A DNA stretch of 64,000 bases from Rhizobiales bacterium Ga0077545 (GCA_001464335.1 LNEV01000007.1:231368-295367); one strand, 5' to 3'; shown: positions 17,736 through 28,554, counted from the stretch's first letter. Translations and numbers: made by a program. The notes: generated by a model not told the origin, from the letters alone.

Positions 17736-17763
17736 CGCCTCTCCCGCGCGGGACAGGAAAGAA

Positions 17764-18804
17764 TTACGCCGCGAACACGCGGTAGCGTTCGGGGATCAGG
17801 CCAAGCGTTTCGCCGATCTTCGGCTCCTGGCCCGCCGGGACAGACGCTTCGATGGTCGTGCGGCCGCCATCGACCGGCACCGAAATGTCCACGCGATGGA
17901 TCGGGCCGAAGCGGCGCACCGCAAGAACCTGCCCTTCAATGGCCGACAGACCGGGCTGTGCAATCTCGATGTCGTGCGGACGCACGAACAGGCGGGCCGC
18001 GCCGGAAATGCCGTCCGCATTGATCGAGAGCTTGCGCTCGCCGACGCGCGCGACACCGTTCTCGACCGTGATCGGAAGCGCGACACTCTCGCCGATGAAA
18101 TCGTGCACGAAGGCCGAAGCGGGGCTGTCATAGACATCCGAGGGCGTACCGACCTGCTCGATCTTGCCGTGGCCCATGACAACGACGCGGTCGGAGACTT
18201 CAAGCGCCTCTTCCTGGTCATGGGTCACAAGGATCGAAGTGACATGCAGCTCGTTGTGCAGACCGCGCAGCCAGCGGCGCAAATCCTTGCGCACCTTTGC
18301 GTCGAGGGCACCGAACGGCTCGTCGAGCAGCAGCACACGCGGCTCGATGGCGAGCGCACGCGCAAGCGCGACACGCTGGCGCTGACCGCCCGAGAGCTGC
18401 GAGGGATACCGATCCGCCAGCGATGCGATCTGGACGAGATTGAGAAGCTCCTCGACCTTCTGCCGGATCGCGAATTCCGGCTTGCGGACCTTGCGCGGGC
18501 GCACGCGCAGGCCGAACGCGATGTTGTCGGCCACCGTCAGATGGCGGAACAGCGCGTAATGCTGGAACACGAAACCGACATCGCGCTCCTTCACCGTCAG
18601 CGACAGCGCATCCTCGCCATCGAACCGGATATCGCCGCTGTCCGGCCATTCAAGGCCCGCAATGATCCGCAGAAGGCTCGTCTTGCCGGACCCGGACGGG
18701 CCCAGCAGCGAGATCAGCTCGCCCGACTTGATGTTCAAGTTGATGTTATCGAGCGCCCGAAACGTACCAAACGTCTTGGAGACGGCGTTAACGTCGATTT
18801 TCAT
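17764..18804 (-). CDS. cysA: Sulfate/thiosulfate ABC transporter ATPase CysA
   Basis: 346 residues. Walker [10 protein letters not shown] near 36, FQHYALF Q-loop, [15 protein letters not shown] near 136, Walker B VLLLDEP near 156, VTHDQEEA, and a TOBE domain after 235. Last gene of the sulfate operon; it overlaps cysW by 4 nt. Energises the CysT/CysW channel. Confidence 0.94.
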   Translation of the reverse strand: MKIDVNAVSKTFGTFRALDNINLNIKSGELISLLGPSGSGKTSLLRIIAGLEWPDSGDIRFDGEDALSLTVKERDVGFVFQHYALFRHLTVADNIAFGLRVRPRKVRKPEFAIRQKVEELLNLVQIASLADRYPSQLSGGQRQRVALARALAIEPRVLLLDEPFGALDAKVRKDLRRWLRGLHNELHVTSILVTHDQEEALEVSDRVVVMGHGKIEQVGTPSDVYDSPASAFVHDFIGESVALPITVENGVARVGERKLSINADGISGAARLFVRPHDIEIAQPGLSAIEGQVLAVRRFGPIHRVDISVPVDGGRTTIEASVPAGQEPKIGETLGLIPERYRVFAA

Positions 18805-19700
18805 CGCTTGTGGTCCTCGGCAAGGCGGTATTCGAGAATGGATTTCAGGATCAACGTCACCAGCGCAAGCAGCGCAAGCAACGAGGCGACGGCGAAGGCT
18901 GCCGCGAACTGATATTCGTTGTACAGGATTTCGACGTGGAGCGGCATCGTATTCGTTTCGCCCCGGATATGGCCGGAAACGACGGACACCGCGCCGAATT
19001 CACCCATTGCACGCGCATTGCACAGCAGCACGCCATAGAGCAGCGCCCATTTGATGTTCGGCAGCGTGACTTTGAGGAAGGTCTGCCAGCCGGACGCACC
19101 CAGCGTGATGGCCGCCTCTTCCTCGGCCGTCCCCTGCTCCTGCATGAGCGGGATGAGCTCGCGGGCAACGAAGGGGAAGGTAACGAAAACGGTCGCCAGA
19201 ACGATGCCCGGCAGCGCGAAAATGATCTTGTAGCCGTTGTCGATGAACCAGTAGCCGAAAAACCCTTGTGCGCCGAACAGCAGCACGAAAACGAGGCCCA
19301 CGACCACCGGCGACACCGAGAACGGCAGATCGATCAAGGTCAGAAGAAAGCCCTTGCCGCGGAATTCGAATTTCGCGATCGACCAGGCCGCAACAAGGCC
19401 GAAGGCCACGTTCAGGACAAGCGAAATCGCAGACGCCGTCAGCGTGAGCTGGATGGCGTGCCATGCGTCCGGCTCGACCAGAGCGGCAACATAGACTTCC
19501 CAGCCGCGCGAAAAGGCCTGCTGGAACACGGAAATCAGGGGCAACACGATGAAGAGAGAAAGAAAGCTCAGGGCGATCGTAATCAATGCCCAGCGCACAG
19601 GTGCCGGCTCCGTGCGAACGGGTCTCGGGATGACCGACGCCTGGGCCGCAAATTCAGCTTCGAGTATAGTCGCAGACACACTTGTCATGACATGTCCCAT
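18801..19700 (-). CDS. cysW: Sulfate ABC transporter permease CysW
   Basis: About 299 residues, six predicted helices, with the CysW-type EAA loop [22 protein letters not shown]. The ATG at 19700 overlaps the cysT stop (TGATG); an ATG at 19688 four codons later is an alternative, and a GTG at 19703 is less likely. The first 35 residues are a cytosolic extension before the first helix. Inner membrane. Confidence 0.92.
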   Translation of the reverse strand: MGHVMTSVSATILEAEFAAQASVIPRPVRTEPAPVRWALITIALSFLSLFIVLPLISVFQQAFSRGWEVYVAALVEPDAWHAIQLTLTASAISLVLNVAFGLVAAWSIAKFEFRGKGFLLTLIDLPFSVSPVVVGLVFVLLFGAQGFFGYWFIDNGYKIIFALPGIVLATVFVTFPFVARELIPLMQEQGTAEEEAAITLGASGWQTFLKVTLPNIKWALLYGVLLCNARAMGEFGAVSVVSGHIRGETNTMPLHVEILYNEYQFAAAFAVASLLALLALVTLILKSILEYRLAEDHKR

Positions 19701-20551
19701 CACCTTCCAACGCGCGTATCGGTCCAGCGCTGAAGCTGGTTGATCGCGAACAGAAGAACAAAGCTGATCAGAAGCATGATGACCGCAATCGCCGTCGCGT
19801 CCGCATAGCGGAACTCCTCAAGACGGATCACGATCAGAAGCGGCAGGATCTCAGACACATTCGGCAGATTTCCCGCGATGAAGATGACCGATCCATACTC
19901 GCCGACCGCGCGCGCGAAGGCGAGCGCGAAACCGGTCAGGAGGGCCGGGAGTACGGCCGGAACGATGACCTTGAAGATCACCTGCCAGCGCGCGGCACCA
20001 AGGCTCGATGCAGCCTCCTCCAGTTCGCCGTCGAGATCTTCGAGCACCGGCTGAACCGTACGCACGATGAACGGCAGACCGATGAAGACGAGCGCGACAT
20101 AGATGCCGAGTGGCGTGTAGGACACCTTGATTCCGAGCGGCGCGAGGAACTGGCCGATCCAGCCGTTTTCCGCATAAAGCGTCGTGAGAGCTATGCCCGC
20201 GACAGCGGTGGGAAGCGCGAATGGAATGTCGACGATGGCATCGAAGATACGACGTCCCGGAAAATCGTAGCGGACGAGAACCCAGACCACGATCGAGCCG
20301 AGAACGGCGTTCGTGACGGCCGCGAGGAACGAAATACCGAACGAAATCTTCAACGCGTTCAGCACGCGCGAACTGGTGAGAATGGCCAGGAACTCATCGA
20401 GCGACAGCTCGAAGGTCTTGATGAAAAGACCCGCCAGCGGAATGAGAACGATCAGGCCGAGCCATGTCACAGTAAGACCGAACGTGATCCCGAAGCCCGG
20501 GATCACGCTCTTCTCACGCTTCAGGATTCGCCCGGGGGCAAAGGCTGTCAT
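19700..20551 (-). CDS. cysT: Sulfate ABC transporter permease CysT (CysU)
   Basis: 283 residues, six helices, docking loop [21 protein letters not shown] and the family segment [14 protein letters not shown]. The start lies 25 nt after the sbp stop. Partner of CysW in the inner membrane. Confidence 0.93.
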   Translation of the reverse strand: MTAFAPGRILKREKSVIPGFGITFGLTVTWLGLIVLIPLAGLFIKTFELSLDEFLAILTSSRVLNALKISFGISFLAAVTNAVLGSIVVWVLVRYDFPGRRIFDAIVDIPFALPTAVAGIALTTLYAENGWIGQFLAPLGIKVSYTPLGIYVALVFIGLPFIVRTVQPVLEDLDGELEEAASSLGAARWQVIFKVIVPAVLPALLTGFALAFARAVGEYGSVIFIAGNLPNVSEILPLLIVIRLEEFRYADATAIAVIMLLISFVLLFAINQLQRWTDTRVGR

Positions 20552-20576
20552 CGGACAAAACCTTCAAGAAACGTCG

Positions 20577-21560
20577 TTACCTGGCGTAGACCTTGTCGAA
20601 GGTGCCGCCATCATCGAAATGTTCCTTCTGGGCCTTGCGCCAGCCGCCGAAGGCATCGTCGATGGTAAACAGCTCAACCTTGGCGAATTTGTCCTTGTAT
20701 TTCTCGGCAACCTTCTCGTCGCGCGGGCGATAGAAGTGCTTGGCGGCGACCTCCTGGCCCTCCGGCGAGTAGAGATAGTTCAGATAGGCCGTCGCGACTT
20801 CGCGCGAACCTTTCCTGTCGACCACGCGATCGACCACGGCAACCGTCGGCTCGGCAAGAATGGAGATCGAGGGCGTCACGATTTCGAACTTGTCGCCGAG
20901 TTCGGCGAGCGACAGATAGGCTTCATTTTCCCAGGCGAGCAGAACATCGCCAAGACCGCGCTCGACGAAGGTGACGGTCGAGCCGCGCGCGCCGGTGTCG
21001 AGCACCGGAACATTGGCGAGCAGCTTCTTGACGAATTCAGCCGCCTTCTCGTCCGAACCCTCCTTCTGCCTGGCGTAGTGCCAGGCCGCGAGGTAATTCC
21101 AGCGGGCGCCACCCGATGTCTTGGGGTTCGGTGTAATGACCTGAACGCCATCCTTGATCAGATCGTCCCAATCCTTGATGCCCTTCGGATTGCCTTTGCG
21201 GACGAGAAACACGATCGTGGACGTGTAAGGCGCGGAATTGTCGGCCAGCTTCTTCTGCCAGTCGGCAGCCAGAATGCCCTTGTCCGCAATGGCGTCGATG
21301 TCATAGGCGAGGGCAAGCGTAACGACGTCGGCCTCGATGCCGTCGATAACAGCGCGGGCCTGTTTGCCGGAGCCGCCATGCGACTGCTTGAACGTAAGCT
21401 CCTCGCCCTTGTCGGCCTTCCACTTCGCGGCGAACGCCTTGTTGAATTCGACATAGAGTTCACGCGTCGGATCATACGAGACATTGAGCAGTTCGGCCGC
21501 GAAGGCCGGAACCGACAGCAAGCCGACGACGGCAGCGGTCGTGAGGAGCTTCCTGAGCAT
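20577..21560 (-). CDS. sbp: Periplasmic sulfate-binding protein (Sbp/CysP-like)
   Basis: 327 residues. Signal peptide 1-21 (ending AFA). The mature start [13 protein letters not shown] is the family signature, followed by [13 protein letters not shown], which forms the sulfate-binding pocket, and [16 protein letters not shown]. The ATG at 21560 has GGAGGG 8 nt upstream. First gene of the transporter unit; its own 164-nt upstream region contains a promoter-like and palindromic segment. Confidence 0.92.
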   Translation of the reverse strand: MLRKLLTTAAVVGLLSVPAFAAELLNVSYDPTRELYVEFNKAFAAKWKADKGEELTFKQSHGGSGKQARAVIDGIEADVVTLALAYDIDAIADKGILAADWQKKLADNSAPYTSTIVFLVRKGNPKGIKDWDDLIKDGVQVITPNPKTSGGARWNYLAAWHYARQKEGSDEKAAEFVKKLLANVPVLDTGARGSTVTFVERGLGDVLLAWENEAYLSLAELGDKFEIVTPSISILAEPTVAVVDRVVDRKGSREVATAYLNYLYSPEGQEVAAKHFYRPRDEKVAEKYKDKFAKVELFTIDDAFGGWRKAQKEHFDDGGTFDKVYAR

Positions 21561-21604
21561 TTGGTATCCCTCCGCCCAATCCATACCGATTAGGTAGACT
21601 TATC

Positions 21605-21618
21605 TCTGCATATGCAGA
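21605..21618. promoter_or_regulatory. 14-bp palindrome and promoter-like element upstream of sbp
   Basis: TCTGCATATGCAGA is a perfect palindrome 45 nt before sbp. A TTGACA-like hexamer (minus strand, 21626-21631) and the inverted repeat GGATAT-N7-ATATCC (21621-21639) lie just upstream. Together they look like a regulated promoter. The regulator is not identified; CysB or Rrf2-type control is possible. Confidence 0.4.
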
Positions 21619-21724
21619 TGGGATATGTCAATAATATCCGAACGCATTTTGTTTGTTTTATAAAATCACACTTTTTATTGGTATTATTTGCGTGCGGTGC
21701 GACCGGATGCGGGTAACGCCTCGT

Positions 21725-22444
21725 TCAATGGCCCGGGATATGGATGCCGCATTCCGTCTTGCCGGTTCCGCGCCAGCGGCCCGCGCGCACGTTCTCGCCG
21801 GGCAGGGTGCGGCTCGTGCAGGGCATGCAGCCGATCGAGGAGAAGCCATGCTTCTGCAAGGGATGCAGCGGCAGGTGATGCTGGACGAAATAGGACTGGA
21901 TATCCTGCGCCCCGAAATTGGCCAGCGGATTGACCTTGATGCGCGGCCCGTCGGCCTCGACGACAGGCAGGTCGCTGCGGCTTTCGCCGTGATAGCGCTT
22001 GCGTCCGTTGATCCAGGCTCCGAGACCGTCGAGCGCACGGCCCAGCGGCTTCACCTTGCGGAAGCCGCAGCAGGCATCCGTATCGGCCGACCACAGCATG
22101 CTTTCGGGGTCGAGCTGTGCGGCGTCTTCGACGTCCGGCGTAAAAACGCGAATGTCCGACAGCCCCAGCTTCTCCTGAAGCTCGTCGCGGTAGGCGAACG
22201 TCTCGGGAAACAGCATTCCTGTGTCGAGAAACAGAACCGGCGTACGGGGATCGACCTCTGCGATCATGTGCAGGAGGACAGCCGATTCCGTGCCGAAGGA
22301 CGACACCGCGGCGATCCCGCCCTCGAAATTTTCGTCGAGAAGACGTTCCAGAACCTTCTGCGGCGTTGCACCGCCCAAAGCCCCGTCGAGCGCGTTGGCG
22401 CGCGCCGTCAGGGCCGGATCGGAAGGGGTCGCGAGATCGAACAT
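21725..22444 (-). CDS. cysH: Assimilatory APS/PAPS reductase CysH, iron-sulfur type
   Basis: 239 residues of the PAPS reductase family. The four cysteines of a [4Fe-4S] cluster, Cys125-Cys126 and Cys206-x2-Cys209, mark the APS-reducing type, and the catalytic Cys232 is in KTECGIH. SSFGTES near 48-54 binds the nucleotide. It reduces activated sulfate to sulfite with thioredoxin. It overlaps cysG by one base (TGATG). cysI is not in the window. Confidence 0.93.
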   Translation of the reverse strand: MFDLATPSDPALTARANALDGALGGATPQKVLERLLDENFEGGIAAVSSFGTESAVLLHMIAEVDPRTPVLFLDTGMLFPETFAYRDELQEKLGLSDIRVFTPDVEDAAQLDPESMLWSADTDACCGFRKVKPLGRALDGLGAWINGRKRYHGESRSDLPVVEADGPRIKVNPLANFGAQDIQSYFVQHHLPLHPLQKHGFSSIGCMPCTSRTLPGENVRAGRWRGTGKTECGIHIPGH

Positions 22445-23874
22445 CAGGTCACGCTTTCAGTCTGGCGGGCATGGCCCGTGATCCGGGATATGGCGGCGCC
22501 GAATCTGTCGCGCCAAGGGCGCGAGCGGCGCACGACCTGGCCGAGCACAAGAAGCGCCGGTCCTTCGCCGGCCTGTTTCACGAGGTCGGGCAGCTCTTCG
22601 AGAGTGCCGGTGACGGTTCGCGCATCCGGCCGTGTGCCATTGGTAATGACGAGCACAGGCGTGTGCGGATCGCGCCCCGCCTCGACGAGCCCCCTGGCAA
22701 CAAGCGGCGAGGTGGCACGGCCCATATAGATTGCGAGGGTCGTGTCGTTGCGCACGAGGCCCGTCCAGTCGATGGCCTCGGCGTCCGCGGCGCGGTGCGC
22801 GGTCATCAAGGTGAGGCGCGCGCTTTCCTTGCGGTAGGTCAGCGGCAATTCGGCTGCCGCCGCACAGCCGAGCGCAGCCGTGATGCCGGGCACGATGAAA
22901 ACCTCGATGCCCGCGGCCTGAAGATGCTCCATCTCCTCGCCGCCACGCCCGAAAACGAAAGGGTCCCCGCCCTTCAGGCGCACGACGCGGAGCCCTCGCC
23001 GCGCCGCTGCGGAAAGCTCCTGATTGATGTCGCGCTGGGCGATGCATTTGGTGCCCGCCTTCTTGCCGACGAAGACGCGCTCCGCATCGCGGCGGGCAAG
23101 ATCGAGCACTTCGGGGGTCACAAGATCGTCGTGGAAAATGATGTCCGCATCCTGAAGCACACGCAGCGCCTTCAGGGTCAGCAGTTCCGGATCGCCCGGG
23201 CCTGCCCCGACGAGATACACAACGCCCTGCCCGGCACCTGGGTCGCGTCCCGACAATTTGTCATCGAGCGCCACGGTCGCTTCGTCCATACGACCTGCCA
23301 GGGCCGCGGCCCCGATGGGGCCATCCACCACCTCTTCCCAGAACGCCCGGCGTGCGGACACATCCGGCGCAATGCCGGCGAGGCGCTCGCGGCGCGAACC
23401 GATCAGATCGGCAAGATCGCCGAGCCGTGCAGGCAGAAGGGATTCGATCTTCGCCCGAAGGCGCCGCGCCAGAACGGGCGCCGCCCCTTCCGTGCCGATG
23501 GCCGCGAGCACCGTTCCGCGATCGATGATGGCCGGGGTGATGAAGCTGCAGAGTTCGGTGCGGTCGACGACATTGACCGGAATACCAAGGGCGCGGGCAC
23601 GTTCCGAAAGCACGCGGTCCGCCGGATCTCCGGCCGAGGACACGACAAGTGCCGCGCCGATCAGCTCGACGCTGTGCGGGTCCACCGCCGGATGAAGCTC
23701 AATCCGTCCCTCGTCGGCCAGTCTCTGGAGTTCGGCTTCCGCATGATCGGCAAAGACGCGGATGTGCGCGCCTGTCTTTGACAGGAGCCGCGCCTTGTTG
23801 AGCGCCGGTTCTCCGCCGCCGAAAATGAAAACCGGCCGATCCTTCAGATCGACGAAAATCGGAAAATAGCGCAT
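22444..23874 (-). CDS. cysG: Trifunctional sirohaem synthase CysG
   Basis: 476 residues. The N-terminal precorrin-2 dehydrogenase/ferrochelatase half has the Rossmann motif FIFGGGEPALNKARLL near 18. The C-terminal uroporphyrinogen-III methyltransferase half begins near 218 with YLVGAGPGDPELLTLKAL and contains LKGGDPFVFGRGGEE and VPGITAALG. It makes sirohaem for sulfite reductase, which fits its coupling to cysH. First gene of the cys unit. Confidence 0.95.
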   Translation of the reverse strand: MRYFPIFVDLKDRPVFIFGGGEPALNKARLLSKTGAHIRVFADHAEAELQRLADEGRIELHPAVDPHSVELIGAALVVSSAGDPADRVLSERARALGIPVNVVDRTELCSFITPAIIDRGTVLAAIGTEGAAPVLARRLRAKIESLLPARLGDLADLIGSRRERLAGIAPDVSARRAFWEEVVDGPIGAAALAGRMDEATVALDDKLSGRDPGAGQGVVYLVGAGPGDPELLTLKALRVLQDADIIFHDDLVTPEVLDLARRDAERVFVGKKAGTKCIAQRDINQELSAAARRGLRVVRLKGGDPFVFGRGGEEMEHLQAAGIEVFIVPGITAALGCAAAAELPLTYRKESARLTLMTAHRAADAEAIDWTGLVRNDTTLAIYMGRATSPLVARGLVEAGRDPHTPVLVITNGTRPDARTVTGTLEELPDLVKQAGEGPALLVLGQVVRRSRPWRDRFGAAISRITGHARQTESVT

Positions 23875-23946
23875 TGACCCGCTTCCGGCCGTCCCGCGGC
23901 TCTGCGGACTTACATAACAACTATTCCAAACATGTTAAAGAGACAG

Positions 23947-23969
23947 AATAACATATAAAATATGTTATT
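23947..23969. promoter_or_regulatory. Perfect 10-bp inverted repeat upstream of cysG
   Basis: AATAACATAT and its complement ATATGTTATT are separated by AAA. The site sits 73-95 nt upstream of cysG and directly abuts the stop codon of the upstream LOG gene. Its AT-rich composition stands out in this GC-rich DNA. Best guess is an operator for a dimeric regulator of the cys genes; a smaller AACATGTT palindrome lies at 23929-23936. Confidence 0.55.
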
Positions 23970-24805
23970 TAAATATCCTGCTGCTCAGCCCCCGGAACGT
24001 TCAGGCCGCAATCGAGCAGGCATTTCCAGGCATCGTCCGCCGTCTCGGCAAATCTGAAAAGGGCCAGATCGTCCGGCGAAATCATCCCCTCCTCCGCGAG
24101 CGCCTCGAAATTGATGACGCGAGTCCAGTAATCCTTGCTGAACAGGACGATGGGTATCGCCGGGGCCTTGCCGGTCTGCCGGAGCGTCAGAAGCTCGAAC
24201 AATTCGTCCATCGTGCCGAAGCCTCCCGGAAAGACGACGAGGGCCGCCGCCCGCATGGCCAGATGCATTTTCCGCATCGCGAAATAGTGGAACAGGAACG
24301 TCAGGTCCGGCGTCGAATAGGCATTCGGTTCCTGCTCGAAAGGCAGACGGATGTTGAACCCGATGCTGGGGGCCCCGGCATCCGTCGCGCCACGATTCGC
24401 CGCCTCCATGATGCCTGGCCCGCCGCCCGTCGCGATGACGTTGTCCAGCACGCCATCCGAGGGTCGCAGCGCTCCGCCGCGTTCCGACGCGATGCAGCCA
24501 AAACGCCGCGCCTCGTCGTAAAGGCGCGCGGAATCGAGGCCCGAACGCGGCTCCTGGCCGGGCATCAGTGGCGCCGAGGCACGGTCCTTGTCGGACGAAC
24601 CGCCCGGCAGAATGCGCGCCGATCCGAACACGACGATTGTGGAGCGAATACCCCAGGCGCGCAGGCGCTCCTCTGCCTTGGAATATTCCAGCAGAAAACG
24701 CACGCCGCGCGTCGAATCGCCGAGCAGATAATCGCTGTCGAGCGCGGGCAGAAGATAGGCGCTGGAAATCTTTTGCGCCGAATTGTCGGGTGGCGTGTCG
24801 GTCAT
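23969..24805 (-). CDS. LOG-family (TIGR00730-type) protein, possible nucleotide 5'-monophosphate phosphoribohydrolase
   Basis: 278 residues, the longer bacterial form. Rossmann-like fold with VFGSARILPGG near 60, TGGGPGIMEAANRG near 127-140 and the signature PGGFGTMDELFE near 193-204. LOG proteins release cytokinin-like bases or hydrolyse nucleotide monophosphates; the substrate here is unknown. It overlaps the upstream ABC exporter by 4 nt. Confidence 0.85.
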   Translation of the reverse strand: MTDTPPDNSAQKISSAYLLPALDSDYLLGDSTRGVRFLLEYSKAEERLRAWGIRSTIVVFGSARILPGGSSDKDRASAPLMPGQEPRSGLDSARLYDEARRFGCIASERGGALRPSDGVLDNVIATGGGPGIMEAANRGATDAGAPSIGFNIRLPFEQEPNAYSTPDLTFLFHYFAMRKMHLAMRAAALVVFPGGFGTMDELFELLTLRQTGKAPAIPIVLFSKDYWTRVINFEALAEEGMISPDDLALFRFAETADDAWKCLLDCGLNVPGAEQQDI

Positions 24806-26628
24806 TCGCCGACCGTCGTGAGCTTCGCCTTGCGCTTTTTCTTCTGCGGCTCTTCCTCGGCTTCGGCCGTGAACTGCAGCGAGCTCAGATGTGCGTATGT
24901 ACCACTCAGCTTCATCAATTCCCCATGCGTACCGGATTCGACAAGGCGCCCGTTGTCCATGACGTGGATGATGTCCGCCTTGCGGACCGTTGCAAGCCGA
25001 TGGGCGATCACGATCGTGGTGCGACCTTTCATCAGGCGATCGAGCGCATCCCGCACGCGCGCCTCCGACACGGCATCGAGTGCGGAGGTCGCCTCGTCGA
25101 GCAGAAGGATCGGCGCGTCGCGCAGCATCGCGCGGGCAATGGTGACGCGCTGGCGCTGGCCGCCCGAAAGGTTGGCACCGCCCTCGCCAACGGACCTCTT
25201 GTAGCCTTCCGGATGCTCGACGATGAATTCGTGGGCGTTGGCCGCTTTCGCCGCGGCAACAACCTGATCTTCGGTCGCGTCCGCCATCCCGGCGCGAATA
25301 TTGTCTTCAACCGACCCTTCGAACAGAAACGAATCCTGGTTGACGAGCGCGATATTGCTGCGCAGCGATTGCGCGGTCACATCGAGAATATTCTGACCGT
25401 CGATTAGAATCCGACCCGACTGGGGATCGTAAAACCGCTCGATAAGCGCGAAAATCGTGGACTTTCCGGCCCCAGATCCGCCGACCAGCGCCGACACTTT
25501 TCCCGCCGGAAAACGCACCGATATGTCGTTCAGCGCATTGGAAGCCTCACCATAGGTGAAACTGACGCCGTCGATCTCGATCTCGCCCGTACCGACGATC
25601 AGCGGTTTCGCGTCGGGCTTGTCCAGATAGAGCGGTGTCCGGTCGAGGAATTTGTACATGACGCCCACACCCACCAACGTCGTTTCGAGATTGAGCGTGA
25701 GGCGTGCGAGGTTTTTCGCAGGCGCGTACGTAAAGAGAAGAGCCGTCAGAAACGCCAGCAGCGATCCGGCATCGCGGCTGCCCTCGGCAACGCCAAAGCC
25801 CGCATAGAGAATGGTCAGTCCGAGCGCCACGCCGACAAGCGTCTCCATGATCGGCCCGGACCGCGCGCTGAGATTGTTGATCTTCATCATGCGCTGGGCG
25901 GTGACATTGACGTTTCCCGTCATCTCGTCGCCCATGCGCTGTTCAAGACCGAACGACTTCACGACACGGATGCCGATCATCGAATCCTTCAGGCGACCGA
26001 TGATGATCGCCATGCCTGCATGTTCCTGCCGGCCGATATTGCGGATGCGCCGCCGGATCGAGGTGATGCCCCACAGTGCGCCCGGCGCGACGAGAAACGC
26101 GATCATCGACAGGATAGGATCCATCGCCACCATGACCGCGGTCAGGCTGATGAGCGAAAGAAGGTCCCTGCCGAGGCTTGTGATCAGCAGATGCATCAGG
26201 TTCGCGACGGCGTGGGCGCCGTTCGAGAAATACATCACCAGTTCGCCGATGGATGCTGTGTTGAAGAAGCGCATGTCCTGCGCCAGCAAGTGGCGATAGA
26301 TGCGGTTCTGATGATCGGCGACGATGTCGCGGCTGATCGCGTTCATCACGGTTGTCTGCGCGTAATCGGCGATCCCGCGCCCGGAATAGATCACCAGCAC
26401 TCCCGCCGCGATGCCCCAGATCAGCGCCGAGTTCTGGCTGATGAAGACGTCGTTGACGATGTTCTTGATGATCCAGGCGCTGGCGCCGGTCAGTCCCGAA
26501 ACCACCGCCATGAGCCCGAAGGCAAGCGCGTAACGCGGCATATAGCGACGCCCATTCTCGCGCAGCACGCGCGCGATGAGCTTCCTGCCTTCGTCATTGC
26601 CGAACAGCTTCTTGGTTTTTGCCACCAC
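24802..26628 (-). CDS. MsbA-like ABC exporter (fused membrane and ATPase domains)
   Basis: 608 residues. Six helices over about 35-330 (type I exporter), then the nucleotide-binding domain with Walker A GGSGAGKST near 390, [14 protein letters not shown] near 487, Walker B ILLLDEATSALD near 509 and the switch His in VIAHRL. The C-terminal tail is Lys-rich (KKKRKAK). Lipid A, lipid or drug export is plausible; MsbA proper is usually 570-600 residues. Translationally coupled to the LOG gene. Confidence 0.88.
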   Translation of the reverse strand: MVAKTKKLFGNDEGRKLIARVLRENGRRYMPRYALAFGLMAVVSGLTGASAWIIKNIVNDVFISQNSALIWGIAAGVLVIYSGRGIADYAQTTVMNAISRDIVADHQNRIYRHLLAQDMRFFNTASIGELVMYFSNGAHAVANLMHLLITSLGRDLLSLISLTAVMVAMDPILSMIAFLVAPGALWGITSIRRRIRNIGRQEHAGMAIIIGRLKDSMIGIRVVKSFGLEQRMGDEMTGNVNVTAQRMMKINNLSARSGPIMETLVGVALGLTILYAGFGVAEGSRDAGSLLAFLTALLFTYAPAKNLARLTLNLETTLVGVGVMYKFLDRTPLYLDKPDAKPLIVGTGEIEIDGVSFTYGEASNALNDISVRFPAGKVSALVGGSGAGKSTIFALIERFYDPQSGRILIDGQNILDVTAQSLRSNIALVNQDSFLFEGSVEDNIRAGMADATEDQVVAAAKAANAHEFIVEHPEGYKRSVGEGGANLSGGQRQRVTIARAMLRDAPILLLDEATSALDAVSEARVRDALDRLMKGRTTIVIAHRLATVRKADIIHVMDNGRLVESGTHGELMKLSGTYAHLSSLQFTAEAEEEPQKKKRKAKLTTVGE

Positions 26629-26871
26629 GCCCGGAACCGTCTCCTGATTTCACGCTTCGCTTTGCCGCATGAAACCGCATCGCGCAAAGAGCCCATCGTC
26701 GAGCAACGCGACGGATTAATGGCGCCAGCGCAAGATCGGTCAGGTCGCGCTTTGACGCGCCCGTTTATTTCGCACTTTCAACGGCAGCGCAATGCGCCCT
26801 CAAAGCCCCGCCCCCATGACGGCGTCGCTGGAGGATAGAGCCCATGTCTCGGATCCGGGGCGGAAACCGGC

Positions 26872-27933
26872 TCAGGCGCGAGCGAGCTTTTGGCGGCGCG
26901 AGAGCGTGACTCTCTCGACCAGCAGAAACGAAAGTGTTGCCAGCAGTCCCGTTACGACAATCCCTCCAGCACAGATCGCCAGTCTTACAAGCCATTCCGG
27001 TCCTTCGACAATCTTCGTTACCTCGCGGTGGACCAGCGGGTAGAAGGGGTAGTGCCACAGATAAATACTGTAGCTGGCGCGGCCGATTAGGCGCATGGGC
27101 GCGCTCTCCAGCATGCGGATCAGCACGTTTGTCGGCGAAGCCACGACGATGCCGGCAACGAGCAGCGCCGCGGAAATGGCTATGGCCGAATAACCCCACA
27201 ATTGAAGCCAAGGAAGCAGCTTGAACCAGCCTTCCGATGTCCAAAGGACAGCACACAGCGCCCCGAGCGATGCAAGGCCCACAGCAATGCTGGCCCCCCC
27301 AAGCTGTCTTTGCTTCAGTTCTCCACTTGCGAGATAGGCCAAAGCGCCGAAGCCGAAAGTGTCAAGGCGGCAAAGCGTGAATGCATAGACGGCGTTATCG
27401 GATGCCCCGAAAGAGAACAGCAAAATTCGGGTCGCAACGGCCACGGCGATCAAAATGATGGCGGCTCGTTTGATCGATCCCGCCAGCATCACGACCGCGG
27501 GAAACAGAATATAGAAATGGATCTCGACCGCGAGAGACCAAAGATGAGCAAGCTTTACGTACGCATCGGAGAACGCGCCGCGAGACACAAACCCGGCATA
27601 GTAGTCGCTTGTCATAAGCCACAGATGCACTTGCGACTTGATCACATGCGACTGGGGCCAGAACGTTTGCGCAACGAGAAGCGTCAGCCCCACACAGACG
27701 AAATAGGCCGGAAGAATCCGGCGGGCGCGACGGCCGAGGAAAGAGCCATAGCCCGCCAAGGTGTCGACCTGATCGCGGTCAAGGATGCTCGCGATCAGAA
27801 AGCCCGACAGGACGAAGAACAGATCGACACCGATCCAGCCAATTTTGAAGCCGAGATAGTGGATGAGAATGACAAAAGTAACGGCAATCGCCCGCAGCCC
27901 GTCCAGGCCCTGATAATAGATGCCTCGCGTTTG
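26872..27933 (-). CDS. Acyltransferase 3 family membrane protein (OafA/NodX-like)
   Basis: About 353 residues, roughly ten helices. Motifs of the family: GLDGLRAIAV near the start, RRARRILPAYF near 75 and LWSLAVEIHFYILFP near 125. Such proteins O-acylate surface sugars or exopolysaccharide. No ATG fits; TTG at 27933 with GGGGGAG seven bases upstream gives a normal family start, while an upstream start would add 24 unlikely residues. The gene is less GC-rich than its neighbours and is the last clear chromosomal gene before the prophage. Confidence 0.75.
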   Translation of the reverse strand, partial: QTRGIYYQGLDGLRAIAVTFVILIHYLGFKIGWIGVDLFFVLSGFLIASILDRDQVDTLAGYGSFLGRRARRILPAYFVCVGLTLLVAQTFWPQSHVIKSQVHLWLMTSDYYAGFVSRGAFSDAYVKLAHLWSLAVEIHFYILFPAVVMLAGSIKRAAIILIAVAVATRILLFSFGASDNAVYAFTLCRLDTFGFGALAYLASGELKQRQLGGASIAVGLASLGALCAVLWTSEGWFKLLPWLQLWGYSAIAISAALLVAGIVVASPTNVLIRMLESAPMRLIGRASYSIYLWHYPFYPLVHREVTKIVEGPEWLVRLAICAGGIVVTGLLATLSFLLVERVTLSRRQKLARA

Positions 27934-28211
27934 CAATGAATGTCTCCCCCGACACTCGGAATACCAACGGGACCGGCAACAATCAAACACCGTCGGGCGT
28001 CGCACCGCGACGGCGCGCGCGTGCTCCTAGGCAGGCTCGCCACATCTTGGAAACAGCGCATATGTTGAAGAGGATGAGGGGAAGTGGTGCCTGGGGCCGG
28101 GGTCCACCCGTTATTGCGCGCCAGTGACTTAGCCCGAAAGTGGGAAAGTGTCACTCTCATAGGCTGGCGCTGCGGCTCGTTTCAATCCTTCCCACTTTAA
28201 GGAGCAGACCT

Positions 28212-28553
28212 ATGGCTGATACGGAGAGCATGGGAAAGCTGGAGCAAGTCGCGCGGGCGATATGCTTTAGCGATGCGTCCAAGATGACGGGACCGGGCAC
28301 ATGCAAGGCGCAGCGGGAGTTTTCGTGGGAGCCAGACGGCGCCCATATCGACAAGTTCGTGGACCGGCATTGGAAAGAGCACACACACGCGGCACACTTT
28401 GCGATGCTGGCTATGGCGGTTCCAACTAACGCTATGCTTGATGCTGGTGGGGCCGCCATGACAAAGCCGGGAGGGTTGCGTGGGCAATGGGATGTCTATG
28501 CCGCCATGATAGATGCCGCTCTTAACGAGCAATCAGAGAAAGCAGGAGGGTAG
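28212..28553 (+). CDS. Phage protein of unknown function (113 aa)
   Basis: Starts MADTESMGKLEQVARAIC with AAGGAG seven bases upstream. Soluble, no known domain recognised; such small proteins are common at the ends of phage early operons. First gene of a plus-strand set (28212-29156) with overlapping or near-touching ends. It converges on the late operon. Confidence 0.7.
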   Translation: MADTESMGKLEQVARAICFSDASKMTGPGTCKAQREFSWEPDGAHIDKFVDRHWKEHTHAAHFAMLAMAVPTNAMLDAGGAAMTKPGGLRGQWDVYAAMIDAALNEQSEKAGG

Positions 28554-28554
28554 G

